Below, piece by piece: positions 8,726-17,637 of a DNA stretch of 64,000 nucleotides (position 1 is its first letter; every line of letters starts with the position of its first letter). The translations under genes were made by a program, and so were the position numbers. Location of the stretch: NCBI GenBank assembly GCA_049366695.1, contig JBMNCR010000060.1, forward strand, positions 1-64,000, read 5' to 3'. The DNA comes from JBMNCR01 sp049366695. GTDB taxonomy: Bacteria; Bacillota; Clostridia; Eubacteriales; Alkalibacteraceae. The notes beneath the pieces are model-generated. The model had not been told where the DNA came from. It did no database searches and worked only from the letters and a program-made list of their open reading frames with translations.

Positions 8726-8754
8726 AAAAAAAATCCGGAAATTTTTTCCGGATA
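8726..8754 (-). terminator. terminator of thiI
   Basis: On the minus strand ATCCGGAAA pairs with TTTCCGGAT (8733-8753) and is followed by a T run (8726-8732). It closes the desulfurase-thiI operon nine bases after the thiI stop. Confidence 0.88.
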
Positions 8755-8762
8755 ATAATATT

Positions 8763-9917
8763 TCAAATTGTAATTATTTCAGCATTATTTATTGCTTCAT
8801 CAATTAATTGTTGAAATTCGACTTTTTTCTCTTCATTTAATACCTTTTCTAATTTTGGTCTTGTTTCTGGATGCTTCGGCACAAAAACCGTACAACAATC
8901 TTCATAAGGTAAAATCGATGTTTCAAATGTATTAATATTTTCTGATATTTTAATTATTTCGTTTTTATCCATTCCAATCAATGGTCGAAAAACAGGTAAT
9001 TCAACAGCATTATTAGTTACACTCAAACTCTCCATTGTTTGACTTGCTACTTGCCCAAGACTTTCTCCAGTTATTAGTGCTTTTGCATTTTCTTTTATCG
9101 CAATTTCCTCAGATATTTTCATCATAATTCTTCTCATTAATATTGTAGTTAGTCGTTCATTACATTTCAACAATAATTCTTGCTGAATATCTGTAAATGA
9201 AACTATATATAACTTTATTGCACCTGTATAACTAGAAAGAATTTTTGTCAATTCAATTACTTTTTCTTTTGCTCTATCACTTGTATATGGAAAACTATGA
9301 AAATGCACTCCTAATATTGTAACACCTCTTTTAGCCATTAAATATCCCGCAACAGGACTATCAATTCCTCCAGACAATAACAATGCTGCCTTTCCACTAC
9401 ATCCCACTGGAAGACCGCCTAATCCAGGGATAATACTATTATAAATATACGCTTTTTCTCTGATTTCTATATAAAGTTTTACATCAGGTTTTTTTACATC
9501 CACTGTAAAATTTTGAGTATTTTTTAAAATATGACCACCAATGAAACTGCTTAATTCTTGCGAATTCATCTGAAATTTCTTATCTGCTCTTCTACTTTCC
9601 ACCTTAAATGTTACATTCTCATTTATTTCTTTCATAAGTGTTAATGAGACATATTGTATCTTATCCATTTCTTTTTCTATGCAATAAGCTTCACTAATAG
9701 AAACAATCCCGAAAACTTTTTTCAAGCATATTAATGCTTCATCAAAATTTTCTTTTGCCACTCGAATAATAAATCTTCCTTGTATTTTTTCTATTTTGGT
9801 ACTATTAATTTTTCTTAAAGATGTTTTTATATTTTTAATCAACATATCTATAAAATATGCCTTATTTAATCCTTTTAAACTTATTTCACCATATCTAACT
9901 AATATAACCTTTTCCAT
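8763..9917 (-). CDS. thiI: tRNA uracil 4-sulfurtransferase ThiI
   Basis: ThiI adenylates U8 of tRNA and inserts sulfur to give 4-thiouridine. The protein (384 aa) has an N-terminal ferredoxin-like and THUMP region (about 1-165) and a PP-loop ATPase with SGGIDSP (182-188). The C terminus carries a CC pair in CCTVFVPKHP (about 341). There is no C-terminal rhodanese domain, as in Bacillus and archaeal forms. Its sulfur donor is probably the cysteine desulfurase encoded immediately upstream, whose stop is one base from this start. GGAGG precedes the ATG. Confidence 0.95.
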   Translation of the reverse strand: MEKVILVRYGEISLKGLNKAYFIDMLIKNIKTSLRKINSTKIEKIQGRFIIRVAKENFDEALICLKKVFGIVSISEAYCIEKEMDKIQYVSLTLMKEINENVTFKVESRRADKKFQMNSQELSSFIGGHILKNTQNFTVDVKKPDVKLYIEIREKAYIYNSIIPGLGGLPVGCSGKAALLLSGGIDSPVAGYLMAKRGVTILGVHFHSFPYTSDRAKEKVIELTKILSSYTGAIKLYIVSFTDIQQELLLKCNERLTTILMRRIMMKISEEIAIKENAKALITGESLGQVASQTMESLSVTNNAVELPVFRPLIGMDKNEIIKISENINTFETSILPYEDCCTVFVPKHPETRPKLEKVLNEEKKVEFQQLIDEAINNAEIITI

Positions 9918-9918
9918 G

Positions 9919-11082
9919 TTACCTCCTTATATATTTATTTAAATAAGTTACTGATTCCTTCAACGCCTGTACCATTAAATCAATGTCTTCAAATGTATTA
10001 AATTTACTAAAACTAATTCTCAATGAACCATCAATACTTTTTTTATCTAGTCCAATACTCTTTAATACATGACTTTGAGTTTTTTTCCTAGATGAACAAG
10101 CAGATCCGGTAGATACATATACACCTTTATCTTCTAACATGTGCTGAAGCACTTCCCCTTTAATATTTTCAATAGAAATATTAAGTATATGGGGAGCAAA
10201 CCCTAGTTTATCACTATTGAAAGTCATGCCCTCGATATTTTTACTAAGACTATCCATGGTATAAACTTTTAAATTGTATAAAAAATCCATATATGATTTA
10301 AAATCACGTTCAAATAATTCGATGGCTTTACCCATCCCAATAATACCTGGGACATTTTCTGTCCCTGATCTTAACCCTTTTTCTTGTCCACCACCAAATA
10401 TTAATGGCTTGATTTTCAGTGTACTATTAAGATACATTCCTCCAACACCTTTTGGTCCATGAAACTTATGTGCACTAAAAGTAATAATATCTATACCTTC
10501 ATCAATAGGATGTAATGGTATCTTTCCAAAAGCTTGTACGCAATCAGAATGAACAATACATTGAGGTGATATGCTTTTTACAATACTACTGATTTCTTTT
10601 AATGGCTGTACAGTGCCTATCTCATTGTTCACTTTCATGATACTAACAAAACTAGTTTGATTATCAATAACTCCTTCTAAATGTTTTATATCAACTAGTC
10701 CCTGACAATCCACATCTAAATAAGTAACCTCATATCCTTGTGTTTGCAGATATTTAAAAACTTCTAATACTGAAGGATGTTCAATTTTACTGGTAACAAT
10801 CTTTTTTCCTATATGTTTATTTTTCTCAATGGAACTAAAAATAGCAATATTATTTCCTTCCGTACCACCTGATAGAAAAAAAATAGTCTGTTCAGTAACT
10901 TTTAAAAAATTTCCTATTCTTTCTCTTGTTTCTTTTATAGCTTTTTCAGCATTAATTCCCATTCTATGTAATGAGGATGGATTCCCGTATTCTTTTTCAT
11001 GATATTGATTCATTACAGTTAATACGTCTTTTTCAACTTTGGTAGTTGCACTATTATCAAAATATACTATATTCTTTTGCAT
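9919..11082 (-). CDS. cysteine desulfurase (NifS/IscS family, ThiI partner)
   Basis: PLP enzyme of 387 aa that takes sulfur from cysteine as a persulfide. PLP lysine is in SAHKFHGPKG (Lys206). The persulfide cysteine is in STGSACSSRKK (Cys329), in a longer loop characteristic of class I desulfurases. RSGTENVPG (239-247) is also present. The pairing with thiI matches the NifZ-ThiI arrangement of B. subtilis, so I infer a role in 4-thiouridine synthesis rather than general Fe-S assembly. No iscU or iscR is adjacent. Confidence 0.93.
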   Translation of the reverse strand: MQKNIVYFDNSATTKVEKDVLTVMNQYHEKEYGNPSSLHRMGINAEKAIKETRERIGNFLKVTEQTIFFLSGGTEGNNIAIFSSIEKNKHIGKKIVTSKIEHPSVLEVFKYLQTQGYEVTYLDVDCQGLVDIKHLEGVIDNQTSFVSIMKVNNEIGTVQPLKEISSIVKSISPQCIVHSDCVQAFGKIPLHPIDEGIDIITFSAHKFHGPKGVGGMYLNSTLKIKPLIFGGGQEKGLRSGTENVPGIIGMGKAIELFERDFKSYMDFLYNLKVYTMDSLSKNIEGMTFNSDKLGFAPHILNISIENIKGEVLQHMLEDKGVYVSTGSACSSRKKTQSHVLKSIGLDKKSIDGSLRISFSKFNTFEDIDLMVQALKESVTYLNKYIRR

Positions 11083-11295
11083 ATAAACACCAACTTCTTT
11101 GTCATCATTGTTAAATAACAGCTACTTCACACTAAAAACTCTTTTTAAACCATAAATAATTATACAATAACCCAATCAAATCTTCTAGTTTTTTCATTTA
11201 AATCATACCCCCTCATCCAATAATTCCTTTATCCAAATCATAACCATATTCATTTGTTTATATGTGTTTTAATTATAATAAGCTTGAGCAACTTG

Positions 11296-11324
11296 TAAAA
11301 ACCCACCGCCTAAAAGCAGTGGGT
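11296..11324 (-). terminator. terminator of the collagen-like gene
   Basis: On the minus strand ACCCACTGC pairs with GCGGTGGGT (one G-T pair, loop of six), followed by TTTT. It begins nine bases after the collagen-like stop codon. The 200 bases beyond it, up to the desulfurase start at 11082, hold nothing I can name. Confidence 0.85.
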
Positions 11325-11332
11325 ACATATTT

Positions 11333-12350
11333 TTAATTTAATTGTATAATAGTTATTTGTGCACCAATAAATGGTTCTTCTTGTACTACCAAAGCTAATG
11401 ACCCAATATTACGAAGAGTAATTTCATCTCCAGCTGTTAAAAATAAAATTACTTCTCCTGCCAATAATTTTGTAGATGCTACGGCAGTAATTGGACTAGA
11501 TGGTTCTACAACATCATTAATTGCAAGAGCCATTTCTGCATTTGTTCCTTGAGTACTACTAAGAGAATAACGGATTTTGTAATTAGCAGTATTAGGAACA
11601 GTTATAATTGTTTCTCCCGCAGTATGGGCTACACCCCCTACTAGAGGTCCATTATTTGAAAAAGGTACATCTGCATCTGCTTCAACAGTTGAAGTCTCTT
11701 CACTAGCTAGATGATAAACATATCCAAATGAATTCAATCCACCTGCTGGTCCTTGAGGACCTGTAGGACCTGTAGCTCCTGTAGCTCCTGTAGCTCCTGT
11801 TTCACCTTGTGCCCCTTGCGGTCCAGTAGCTCNNNNNNNNNNNNNNNNNNNNNNNNNNNNNNNNNNNNNNNNNNNNNNNNNNNNNNNNNNNNNNNNNNNN
11901 NNNNNNNNNNNNNNNNNNNNNNNNNNNNNNNNGAGGTCCTTGCGGTCCAGTATCTCCTGTTGGTCCTGTGGCCCCTGTAGCTCCTGTAGCTCCTGTTTCG
12001 CCTTGTGGTCCGGGTGGTCCTGTTTCACCTTGTGGTCCGGGTGGTCCTGTCTCACCTTGTGGTCCAGTTGGTCCTGTCTCACCTTGTGGTCCAGTTGGTC
12101 CTGTTTCACCTTGTGGTCCGGGTGGTCCAGGTGGTCCGGGTGGTCCAGGTGGACCTTCTTCTCCACAATTACATTTTAAATTATTATTAATAATCAAACA
12201 GTCATCTCTGTGAGGAGGTCGATATCGAATAGGACTAATCTGTTGATTACCATCTCTATTATTAATTGGTCTAGATTCTCTATTTTCAATTATCTCATAA
12301 GAAGCGTTATTATTATCATTTACACCATAACGTTCATAGTTTTCTTTTAT
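11333..12350 (-). CDS. collagen-like spore-surface protein, BclA type, interrupted by an assembly gap
   Basis: The central region is Gly-X-Y repeats (GPPGPPGPPG, then GPQGETGPT and GATGATGAT units), as in BclA-type exosporium filaments. The C-terminal 130 residues (from GGLNSFGYVY) are a non-collagen domain resembling the TNF-like trimerising BclA C domain. The two halves are in different reading frames because a 100-N placeholder (11833-11932) replaces an unknown repeat length. The reading frame is open upstream of a TTG at 12197 as far as an ATA at 12348-12350. That ATA follows AGGAAGAGGTG by seven bases, so I place the start there. The 51 added residues are Asn/Arg-rich and include RYRPPHRDDC. 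Confidence 0.8.
11833..11932. other. assembly gap of 100 N inside the collagen repeat
   Basis: Exactly 100 N, a conventional gap placeholder, sits between near-identical Gly-X-Y coding repeats. The real length is unknown. It must differ from 100 modulo 3 if the gene is intact. Confidence 0.97.
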
Positions 12351-12402
12351 TGTACTACACCTCTTCCTATATTTTTTTATCTGAATCTAAAAGGATTCTT
12401 TA

Positions 12403-12411
12403 TATATTATG
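12403..12411 (-). promoter_or_regulatory. candidate sigma-K/sigma-E type -10 element of the collagen-like gene
   Basis: On the minus strand CATAATATA matches the sigma-K -10 pattern CATANNNTA. An AC dinucleotide lies 15 bases further upstream (16-17 is usual). Transcription would start about 45 bases before the proposed ATA codon. Mother-cell expression would suit an exosporium protein. The region is AT-rich, so a chance match is possible. Confidence 0.4.
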
Positions 12412-12412
12412 C

Positions 12413-12448
12413 AAAAAAAAACAATATGTTACATAGTAACATATTGTT
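12413..12448 (-). terminator. terminator of the lipoprotein gene
   Basis: A perfect 13-bp stem (AACAATATGTTAC / GTAACATATTGTT, 12420-12448) with a three-base loop is followed on the minus strand by eight T. It lies 66 bases after the lipoprotein stop. Confidence 0.92.
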
Positions 12449-12513
12449 AAGATATTCCTTATTAAATAATCATTAACTCTTTCTAATAAAAATAATTTTA
12501 GATTGTAAGTCTA

Positions 12514-13647
12514 TCAATCTATAAAATCATTTGTTGTTTTTGTTAATACATAAATATCATTATTTGAGGCAAAATATATATTCTCACTATAACGAAATAT
12601 CTCATTAGGTATATCCGTATAAATAGACGCTATTTCTTTCTCTTTATTACCATTACTATACTTTATTTTAGTTAATTCAGGAAAAGTCATATTACTATCT
12701 TTTGGTTCAGAAAAATATATATACTCATAATTCATAGAATATATTTTAATCACTGTTGTATCAAAATCTTTAATGTATGTATTATATAGTTTACCATTAG
12801 ATGTATCAACTTTATAAATTATTCTATCAGTATGAACTTCCTCTTCATTTATTTCAGTTTGTACAACTTCTATAAATATGTTATTATCAACAATATCCAA
12901 AGGGTATATTTTATTATCATAAGTTAAATTCGTTAAATTCGTTAGATGTTTATTCTCTAAATCAATCATAACCATATCTGTGGTTCTACTTTGCTCACTT
13001 TCATTTAATTCATTATCTTTTTTCATTTCAGACAGAGCAAATAATTTGTCGTTATTATAATATACTAGTTGTGTTATTACATAATCATCATCCTCATCTA
13101 ACACAATTTTTTGGATTTTGCCATCAACTGTAATCGATCTAATGATAAATCCTTCCTCATCAAAAGTTTGTATAAGTATCTGTTTGTTATCATTTGAAAT
13201 AATAAAGCTACGAATCACTTCATCTTTCAGTTCATATATCAAATCATTATTTCCATTGGATATATTATATAGATTTACTCCTAGATTGTTCTCATATATA
13301 ATCATTTTTTTATTATTTGATAATACACAATTCCAAGCATCTTCTAATAAGATTCTGGACTCTTTTGAATCAATATTAAAGCTAATAATATCATCATTTT
13401 TTAAACACAATAAATTTTGAGAATCGATTATATCGATAATTTCTCCATCATAGTTAATCCTTGTTAATGAAAAATTTTCTGTATCTTCTAATGATACACT
13501 TTCAAAGTAGGTATTATAATCGATATTAATATTTTCTTGTGTCTCTATATCATCTTGTATTTGTTCTAGTTCCACATCTTTATTTGTACAGCCCACAATA
13601 AAAATATAAAAACTAATAAACAAAATACACAGCAACTTCTTTTTCAA
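12514..13647 (-). CDS. lipoprotein of unknown function, probable beta-propeller
   Basis: Residues 1-19 form a lipoprotein signal peptide ending in the lipobox IVGC, so the protein should be a diacylglyceryl-anchored surface lipoprotein. The remaining 358 residues are acidic. They contain about six repeats of beta-strand patterns such as NNDKLFALSE, NNKKMIIYEN and SNDNKQILIQ, suggesting a DUF5050 or WD40-like propeller. I do not recognise a function. TTG start seven bases after GGGTGAT. It directly follows the DUF1232 gene and has its own strong terminator. Confidence 0.8.
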   Translation of the reverse strand: MKKKLLCILFISFYIFIVGCTNKDVELEQIQDDIETQENINIDYNTYFESVSLEDTENFSLTRINYDGEIIDIIDSQNLLCLKNDDIISFNIDSKESRILLEDAWNCVLSNNKKMIIYENNLGVNLYNISNGNNDLIYELKDEVIRSFIISNDNKQILIQTFDEEGFIIRSITVDGKIQKIVLDEDDDYVITQLVYYNNDKLFALSEMKKDNELNESEQSRTTDMVMIDLENKHLTNLTNLTYDNKIYPLDIVDNNIFIEVVQTEINEEEVHTDRIIYKVDTSNGKLYNTYIKDFDTTVIKIYSMNYEYIYFSEPKDSNMTFPELTKIKYSNGNKEKEIASIYTDIPNEIFRYSENIYFASNNDIYVLTKTTNDFID

Positions 13648-13659
13648 AATATCACCCTA

Positions 13660-13962
13660 TCATTTATCATTTATTTTATATTCTACATTATTGATATATT
13701 TATTTTTTGTTTCTTTATTGTCTTTTACTTTATATTTATATTTATTAAAATACTCATTAAAATAAGTTAATATCGCAACCATTACTGCAAAATCATCTAA
13801 TATACCAACACCGGGAAATACTACTTCAGGCACAATATCAAAGGGTAAAATAAAATATAAAATCCCAAAAAGCATAACTGCCTTTTTATAAATTGGCACT
13901 TCAATATCTTTAAAAAATTTAAAAACATATTTTAGATTCATTAATGATCTTATATATCTCAA
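13660..13962 (-). CDS. DUF1232 (YkvA-like) membrane protein
   Basis: Small protein of about 100 aa with the DUF1232 core LPFDIVPEVVFPGVGILDDFAV (about 40-61), a membrane-associated domain found in YkvA. The biochemical role is unknown. An in-frame GTG at 13971 lies within the AGAGGTG ribosome site, so the TTG at 13960-13962 is preferred. The C-terminal 30 residues are Lys/Asn-rich and probably cytoplasmic. It is 12 bases before the lipoprotein gene. Confidence 0.85.
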   Translation of the reverse strand: MRYIRSLMNLKYVFKFFKDIEVPIYKKAVMLFGILYFILPFDIVPEVVFPGVGILDDFAVMVAILTYFNEYFNKYKYKVKDNKETKNKYINNVEYKINDK

Positions 13963-14036
13963 AATTATCACCTCTTTAAATATTTATTATATCATAATTT
14001 AATATAAATCTTACTCATTAAAATAAGCATCAGTTT

Positions 14037-14219
14037 TTACCGATACTTCTTATTTTTCCTTTTTAAATATTTTTTATATTTATAATAATTCCCTTTGTAT
14101 CCTGTCTTTTGAATTTTTTTATTTATTAAATAATTTGTTTCAATAGCCATTTTTGCATAAACCCATAAAGCAAATAATAAAAAAACAACCAAAAATACAA
14201 TCCCCACAATTTTTATCAT
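14037..14219 (-). CDS. small single-pass membrane protein
   Basis: A 60-residue protein: one hydrophobic helix (about residues 4-27, IVGIVFLVVFLLFALWVYAK) followed by a strongly basic tail rich in Lys and Tyr. I recognise no family. AAGGGG stands six bases before the ATG, and the gene starts 11 bases after the dcd stop, so it is probably in the dcd operon. Confidence 0.65.
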   Translation of the reverse strand: MIKIVGIVFLVVFLLFALWVYAKMAIETNYLINKKIQKTGYKGNYYKYKKYLKRKNKKYR

Positions 14220-14230
14220 AGAAAACCCCT

Positions 14231-14764
14231 TTATTTATCTACATCCATGTAAACTTTACTTCCAACAGGTTTTTTTTGTCCTTGATACTTTCCATTATAT
14301 GGGTTAAGTGCAGTTTGATCCATTGAAGCAAATACTAGCTGACATATACGTCTACCTGTTTGCAACTTAATCGGCAATCTGTTAGCATTAAATAATTCTA
14401 AAGTTATTTCTCCTTCAAACCCAGGATCAACCCAGCCTGCATTTTGAATAAACAAACCCATTCTTCCTATAGAGCTCCTACCTTCAACAAAAGCAGTTAA
14501 ATTATTTGGAAGTTTAATATATTCTTTTGTTGTAGCTAATAAAAAAGAATTTGGCGGGATTATTACTTCTTCACTCTCAAAGGATACATATCTTATCTCA
14601 TCAGTCATTGTCATTGCTTCAATTTTATTCTCATCTAATTTTAAAAAGTGATTTCCTAATCTTATATCCACTGAAGCAGGTTGTATTTGATTTGAATCTA
14701 TAGGATCTATTATTAATTCTCTAGTACTTAAAAGCTCAATTATTTTTTTATCTGACAAAATCAT
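14231..14764 (-). CDS. dcd: dCTP deaminase
   Basis: Deaminates dCTP to dUTP for thymidylate supply. Family motifs are in order: QPASVDIRLGN, VEGRSSIGRMGL (the SS-x-G-R nucleotide site), AGWVDPGFEGEITLEL (with the catalytic Glu) and YQGQKKPVGS. The hexamer-type length of 177 aa is normal. An ATG at 14788 has no ribosome site. The ATG at 14762-14764 (MILSDK, the usual family start) has AAAGG ten bases upstream and is chosen. The small membrane protein follows. Confidence 0.94.
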   Translation of the reverse strand: MILSDKKIIELLSTRELIIDPIDSNQIQPASVDIRLGNHFLKLDENKIEAMTMTDEIRYVSFESEEVIIPPNSFLLATTKEYIKLPNNLTAFVEGRSSIGRMGLFIQNAGWVDPGFEGEITLELFNANRLPIKLQTGRRICQLVFASMDQTALNPYNGKYQGQKKPVGSKVYMDVDK

Positions 14765-14812
14765 TCTTATTCCAGCCTTTCTCAACATTTTACTTAATTA
14801 TACTACATAACA

Positions 14813-14849
14813 CTTTAAAAAAAAAACAGGAAATCATAAGATTTCCTGT
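14813..14849 (-). terminator. terminator, first of two adjacent hairpins
   Basis: On the minus strand ACAGGAAATC pairs with GATTTCCTGT (14826-14849, loop of four) and is followed by about 13 T. It ends the transcript of the 60-aa coiled-coil gene, and possibly of mutS2. Confidence 0.9.
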
Positions 14850-14850
14850 G

Positions 14851-14881
14851 AGATTTGGCAAACTTAATATTTGCCAAATCT
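14851..14881. repeat. perfect 12-bp inverted repeat next to the terminator
   Basis: AGATTTGGCAAA (14851-14862) and TTTGCCAAATCT (14870-14881) are perfect complements across a seven-base loop. There is no T run after it, so it is not itself a terminator. It could be an RNA-stabilising hairpin or a protein-binding palindrome. Confidence 0.7.
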
Positions 14882-14969
14882 AAACATAATTTCTTAGAAA
14901 AACAAATCAATTCCAACTAACATTTCAAATCTTCTAAAAAATTATACTAAATCCTAAGATTACCTAACA

Positions 14970-15152
14970 TTATAATTGAGAAATTAAATTTTTTGTAATA
15001 TTACCTATTTGTATCTTTTGATTTTTAATATTGTTCTTCAAACTTCTAATATTAGCAATATCTTTGTGTTTTCCTTTAACTAATTCTTGACCTAATTGAC
15101 TTTGTAGTCTTTTTAACTCTTTTTTTGCATTAATAAGTTCTTCGGATGTCAA
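14970..15152 (-). CDS. small coiled-coil protein of unknown function
   Basis: About 60 residues with heptad-like hydrophobic spacing (LINAKKELKRLQSQLGQELV, then a Lys-rich second helix), predicted as a helical hairpin. No family recognised. GGGGGAG abuts an ATG at 15158 too closely. A TTG six bases further (15150-15152) has proper spacing and is preferred. It lies 76 bases downstream of mutS2 on the same strand and ends before a strong terminator. Confidence 0.6.
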   Translation of the reverse strand: MTSEELINAKKELKRLQSQLGQELVKGKHKDIANIRSLKNNIKNQKIQIGNITKNLISQL

Positions 15153-15228
15153 TAGCATCTCCCCCTTTTTCTACTATATATTCGATAAAAGATAGAGAAA
15201 AACCTTTAATTATTATAAAATAATCAAA

Positions 15229-17598
15229 CTATTTTATTGTAACTATTGTCACTCCAGTTCCACCTTCATTGTAGTTTCCGATTCTAAACTCTTTAACATG
15301 AGGATGTTTTTTTAAATATTTCTTTATAGTTTCTCTTAAAACACCTGTTCCTTTTCCATGAATTATTGTTACTTGATTTAAATTAGCTAGATATGCATCG
15401 TCCAGATATTTTTCAATATCAATTATCGCTTCTTCTGATGTTGCCCCGCGAATATCAAAAGTATTATTAATATATTTTGATTTGTTATTTATACTTTTTC
15501 TACTTAATGATTTAGTATTTATCTCAATATCATTTACATGCTTCATTTCATTAATATTAACTTTTATTTTCATTATTCCTATTTCAACTAATGCAATATC
15601 GTCTTCATTGGGAACTTCTAGTATATATCCTTTTTGATTAAGTTTCACTACTAAAACTTTATCCCCTAGCTTAAATGGTTTATTTGATTTTTCGACTTTT
15701 TCTTTATGAGTGAATTTTTCCGTTTCAGCTTCTAATAGATTCTCTTTATCTTTTAATTTTCTCTTTTGTAGTTCTAATTCTCTATTAGCACTTACATCTG
15801 CATTTATTTTAATTGTTTTCATTTCTTTTATTATACTCAAAGCTTCATCATTGGCGTTTTTAACTATATTTAATGCTTCTTCTTTTGCTTTTTTTATTAC
15901 ATCTTTCTTGGATGCATTTATTGCTTCTTTTTCAATTTGAATTTTTCTTAGTTTTTCATCAGCTTCTATTTTCGCACGTTTTGAATATAAATAATTTTCA
16001 TCAGTTAGTTTTCTTTTATTTTCAATATCCTTTAAAACATCTTCAAATCTAATATCTTCTTGACTAAGATATTTTTTTGAATTTTGTATTATTTTATTAT
16101 TTAAACCCAATTTATTGGATATTTCAAAAGCATTACTTTTTCCCGGAATTCCTATCAATAATTTGTAAGTAGGACTCAAAGTTTTCACATCAAATTCAAC
16201 ACTAGCATTTTCAATTCCCTTTTCCGATATCGCATACTGTTTTAACTCACTATAATGAGTTGTTACAACCGAGTTAAGATTATTTGTATGTAAATAATCT
16301 ATAATAGCCATTGCAAGTGCTGCTCCTTCTGTAGGATCAGTTCCTGCGCCTAATTCGTCCAACAATACTAATGAATCTTTTTTTATATTATCAATTATAC
16401 CAACTATATTAGTCATATGTGATGAAAATGTGCTTAAGCTCTGTTCTATACTTTGTTCATCTCCAATATCCGCAAATACACCTTGATGAATGCACATACT
16501 ACTATTATCATTTGCCGTAATAAATAGTCCTGTTTGCATCATCAAACATAATAACCCTATAGTTTTTAAAGCTACTGTTTTCCCCCCTGTATTGGGTCCT
16601 GTAATTATAAGTGTTTTAAAGTCTTTTCCTAAATATATATCTGATGATACTACAACATCTTTATCTATTAATGGATGTCTAGCTTTTTTTATATTTAGAT
16701 ACATCTCATCATTTATGCATGGATAAGTTCCCTTTATATGTAATGCAAATTTACCTTTTGCAAAAATAATATCCAATTTCAATAACATTTCAACATTACA
16801 ATAAATTTCATCATGTACAAGTGAAATTTTCAATGTAAATTCCCTTAATATTCGTTCTATTTCTTCTACTTCTTGTAATTTCAACTTTTTAAGATCATTA
16901 TTCAACTCTACTATAGCCATTGGTTCAATAAAAAGTGTAGCTCCTGTTGAGGATTGATCATGTATTATCCCTTTCACATTCCCTCTGTATTCTTGTTTAA
17001 CTGGTATTACATATCTATCTTGCCTAATAGTTACTATTTGATCTTGTAAATACTTTTGATAAGTAGACGACGTTATCATAGAATTCAGTTTTTCTCTTAT
17101 ATTTTGATTCTTCCTATTAATCTGTCTTCTTATAACAAATAATTCGTGGCTAGCATCATCAGCTAAATCTTCTGGCGAAATAACGCATCTTGTTATTTCT
17201 TTTTCAATGGCGACTAAATCTTCAAGTTGTTTTATAATAGTACAAATAATATTAAATTCTTCAATATTTGTTACCTCATTAATATATTTCTTTATTTGTT
17301 TAACAACTCTTAAAGTAGCAGCAATTTGAAGCAAATCACTTAAGTTTAATGTGGATCCAATCTTTGCTTTCTTTATTATATATCTTACATCATAGAATCC
17401 TTCTAGAGGAATTGATCCTCTACTAAGTAACAATCTCACAGATTCATCTGTTTCATCTAATAATTTTTTTATTTTTTCCTTATTTGTATGAGGTTTTAAT
17501 TCTTTAATAATTTCTTTTCCTCTTTTAGAAACGCTAAATTCAGCTAATCTATCTATAACCTTATGATATTCAAGTACTTTAAATGCTCTATCATTCAT
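15229..17598 (-). CDS. mutS2: MutS2 ATPase/endonuclease (RqcU family)
   Basis: MutS2 of 789 aa. Known roles are recombination suppression and, in B. subtilis, splitting of collided ribosomes. Walker A is GPNTGGKT (from Gly334) and Walker B is LLDELGAGTDP (near 410). A long charged coiled-coil linker (about 500-640) follows, then a KOW-like segment and a C-terminal Smr nuclease domain (about 712-789) with DIRG and the HGKGTG motif. MutS-type mismatch-recognition domains are absent, as expected. AGGAGC precedes the ATG by eight bases. It follows the U32 gene by 40 bases. Confidence 0.96.
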   Translation of the reverse strand: MNDRAFKVLEYHKVIDRLAEFSVSKRGKEIIKELKPHTNKEKIKKLLDETDESVRLLLSRGSIPLEGFYDVRYIIKKAKIGSTLNLSDLLQIAATLRVVKQIKKYINEVTNIEEFNIICTIIKQLEDLVAIEKEITRCVISPEDLADDASHELFVIRRQINRKNQNIREKLNSMITSSTYQKYLQDQIVTIRQDRYVIPVKQEYRGNVKGIIHDQSSTGATLFIEPMAIVELNNDLKKLKLQEVEEIERILREFTLKISLVHDEIYCNVEMLLKLDIIFAKGKFALHIKGTYPCINDEMYLNIKKARHPLIDKDVVVSSDIYLGKDFKTLIITGPNTGGKTVALKTIGLLCLMMQTGLFITANDNSSMCIHQGVFADIGDEQSIEQSLSTFSSHMTNIVGIIDNIKKDSLVLLDELGAGTDPTEGAALAMAIIDYLHTNNLNSVVTTHYSELKQYAISEKGIENASVEFDVKTLSPTYKLLIGIPGKSNAFEISNKLGLNNKIIQNSKKYLSQEDIRFEDVLKDIENKRKLTDENYLYSKRAKIEADEKLRKIQIEKEAINASKKDVIKKAKEEALNIVKNANDEALSIIKEMKTIKINADVSANRELELQKRKLKDKENLLEAETEKFTHKEKVEKSNKPFKLGDKVLVVKLNQKGYILEVPNEDDIALVEIGIMKIKVNINEMKHVNDIEINTKSLSRKSINNKSKYINNTFDIRGATSEEAIIDIEKYLDDAYLANLNQVTIIHGKGTGVLRETIKKYLKKHPHVKEFRIGNYNEGGTGVTIVTIK

Positions 17599-17637
17599 TT
17601 TATTGCTCCTATTATAAAGTATTAATTTTATTTCAGC

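Noticed and set aside
11950..12170. Regular short repeats that could suggest a CRISPR array
   Set aside because: The unit is 9-27 bases of Gly-X-Y coding sequence without unique spacers.
11753..12213. Several plus-strand open frames rich in Ser, Cys, Pro and Gly opposite the collagen gene
   Set aside because: They are mirror frames of the Gly-X-Y repeats and have no ribosome sites of their own.
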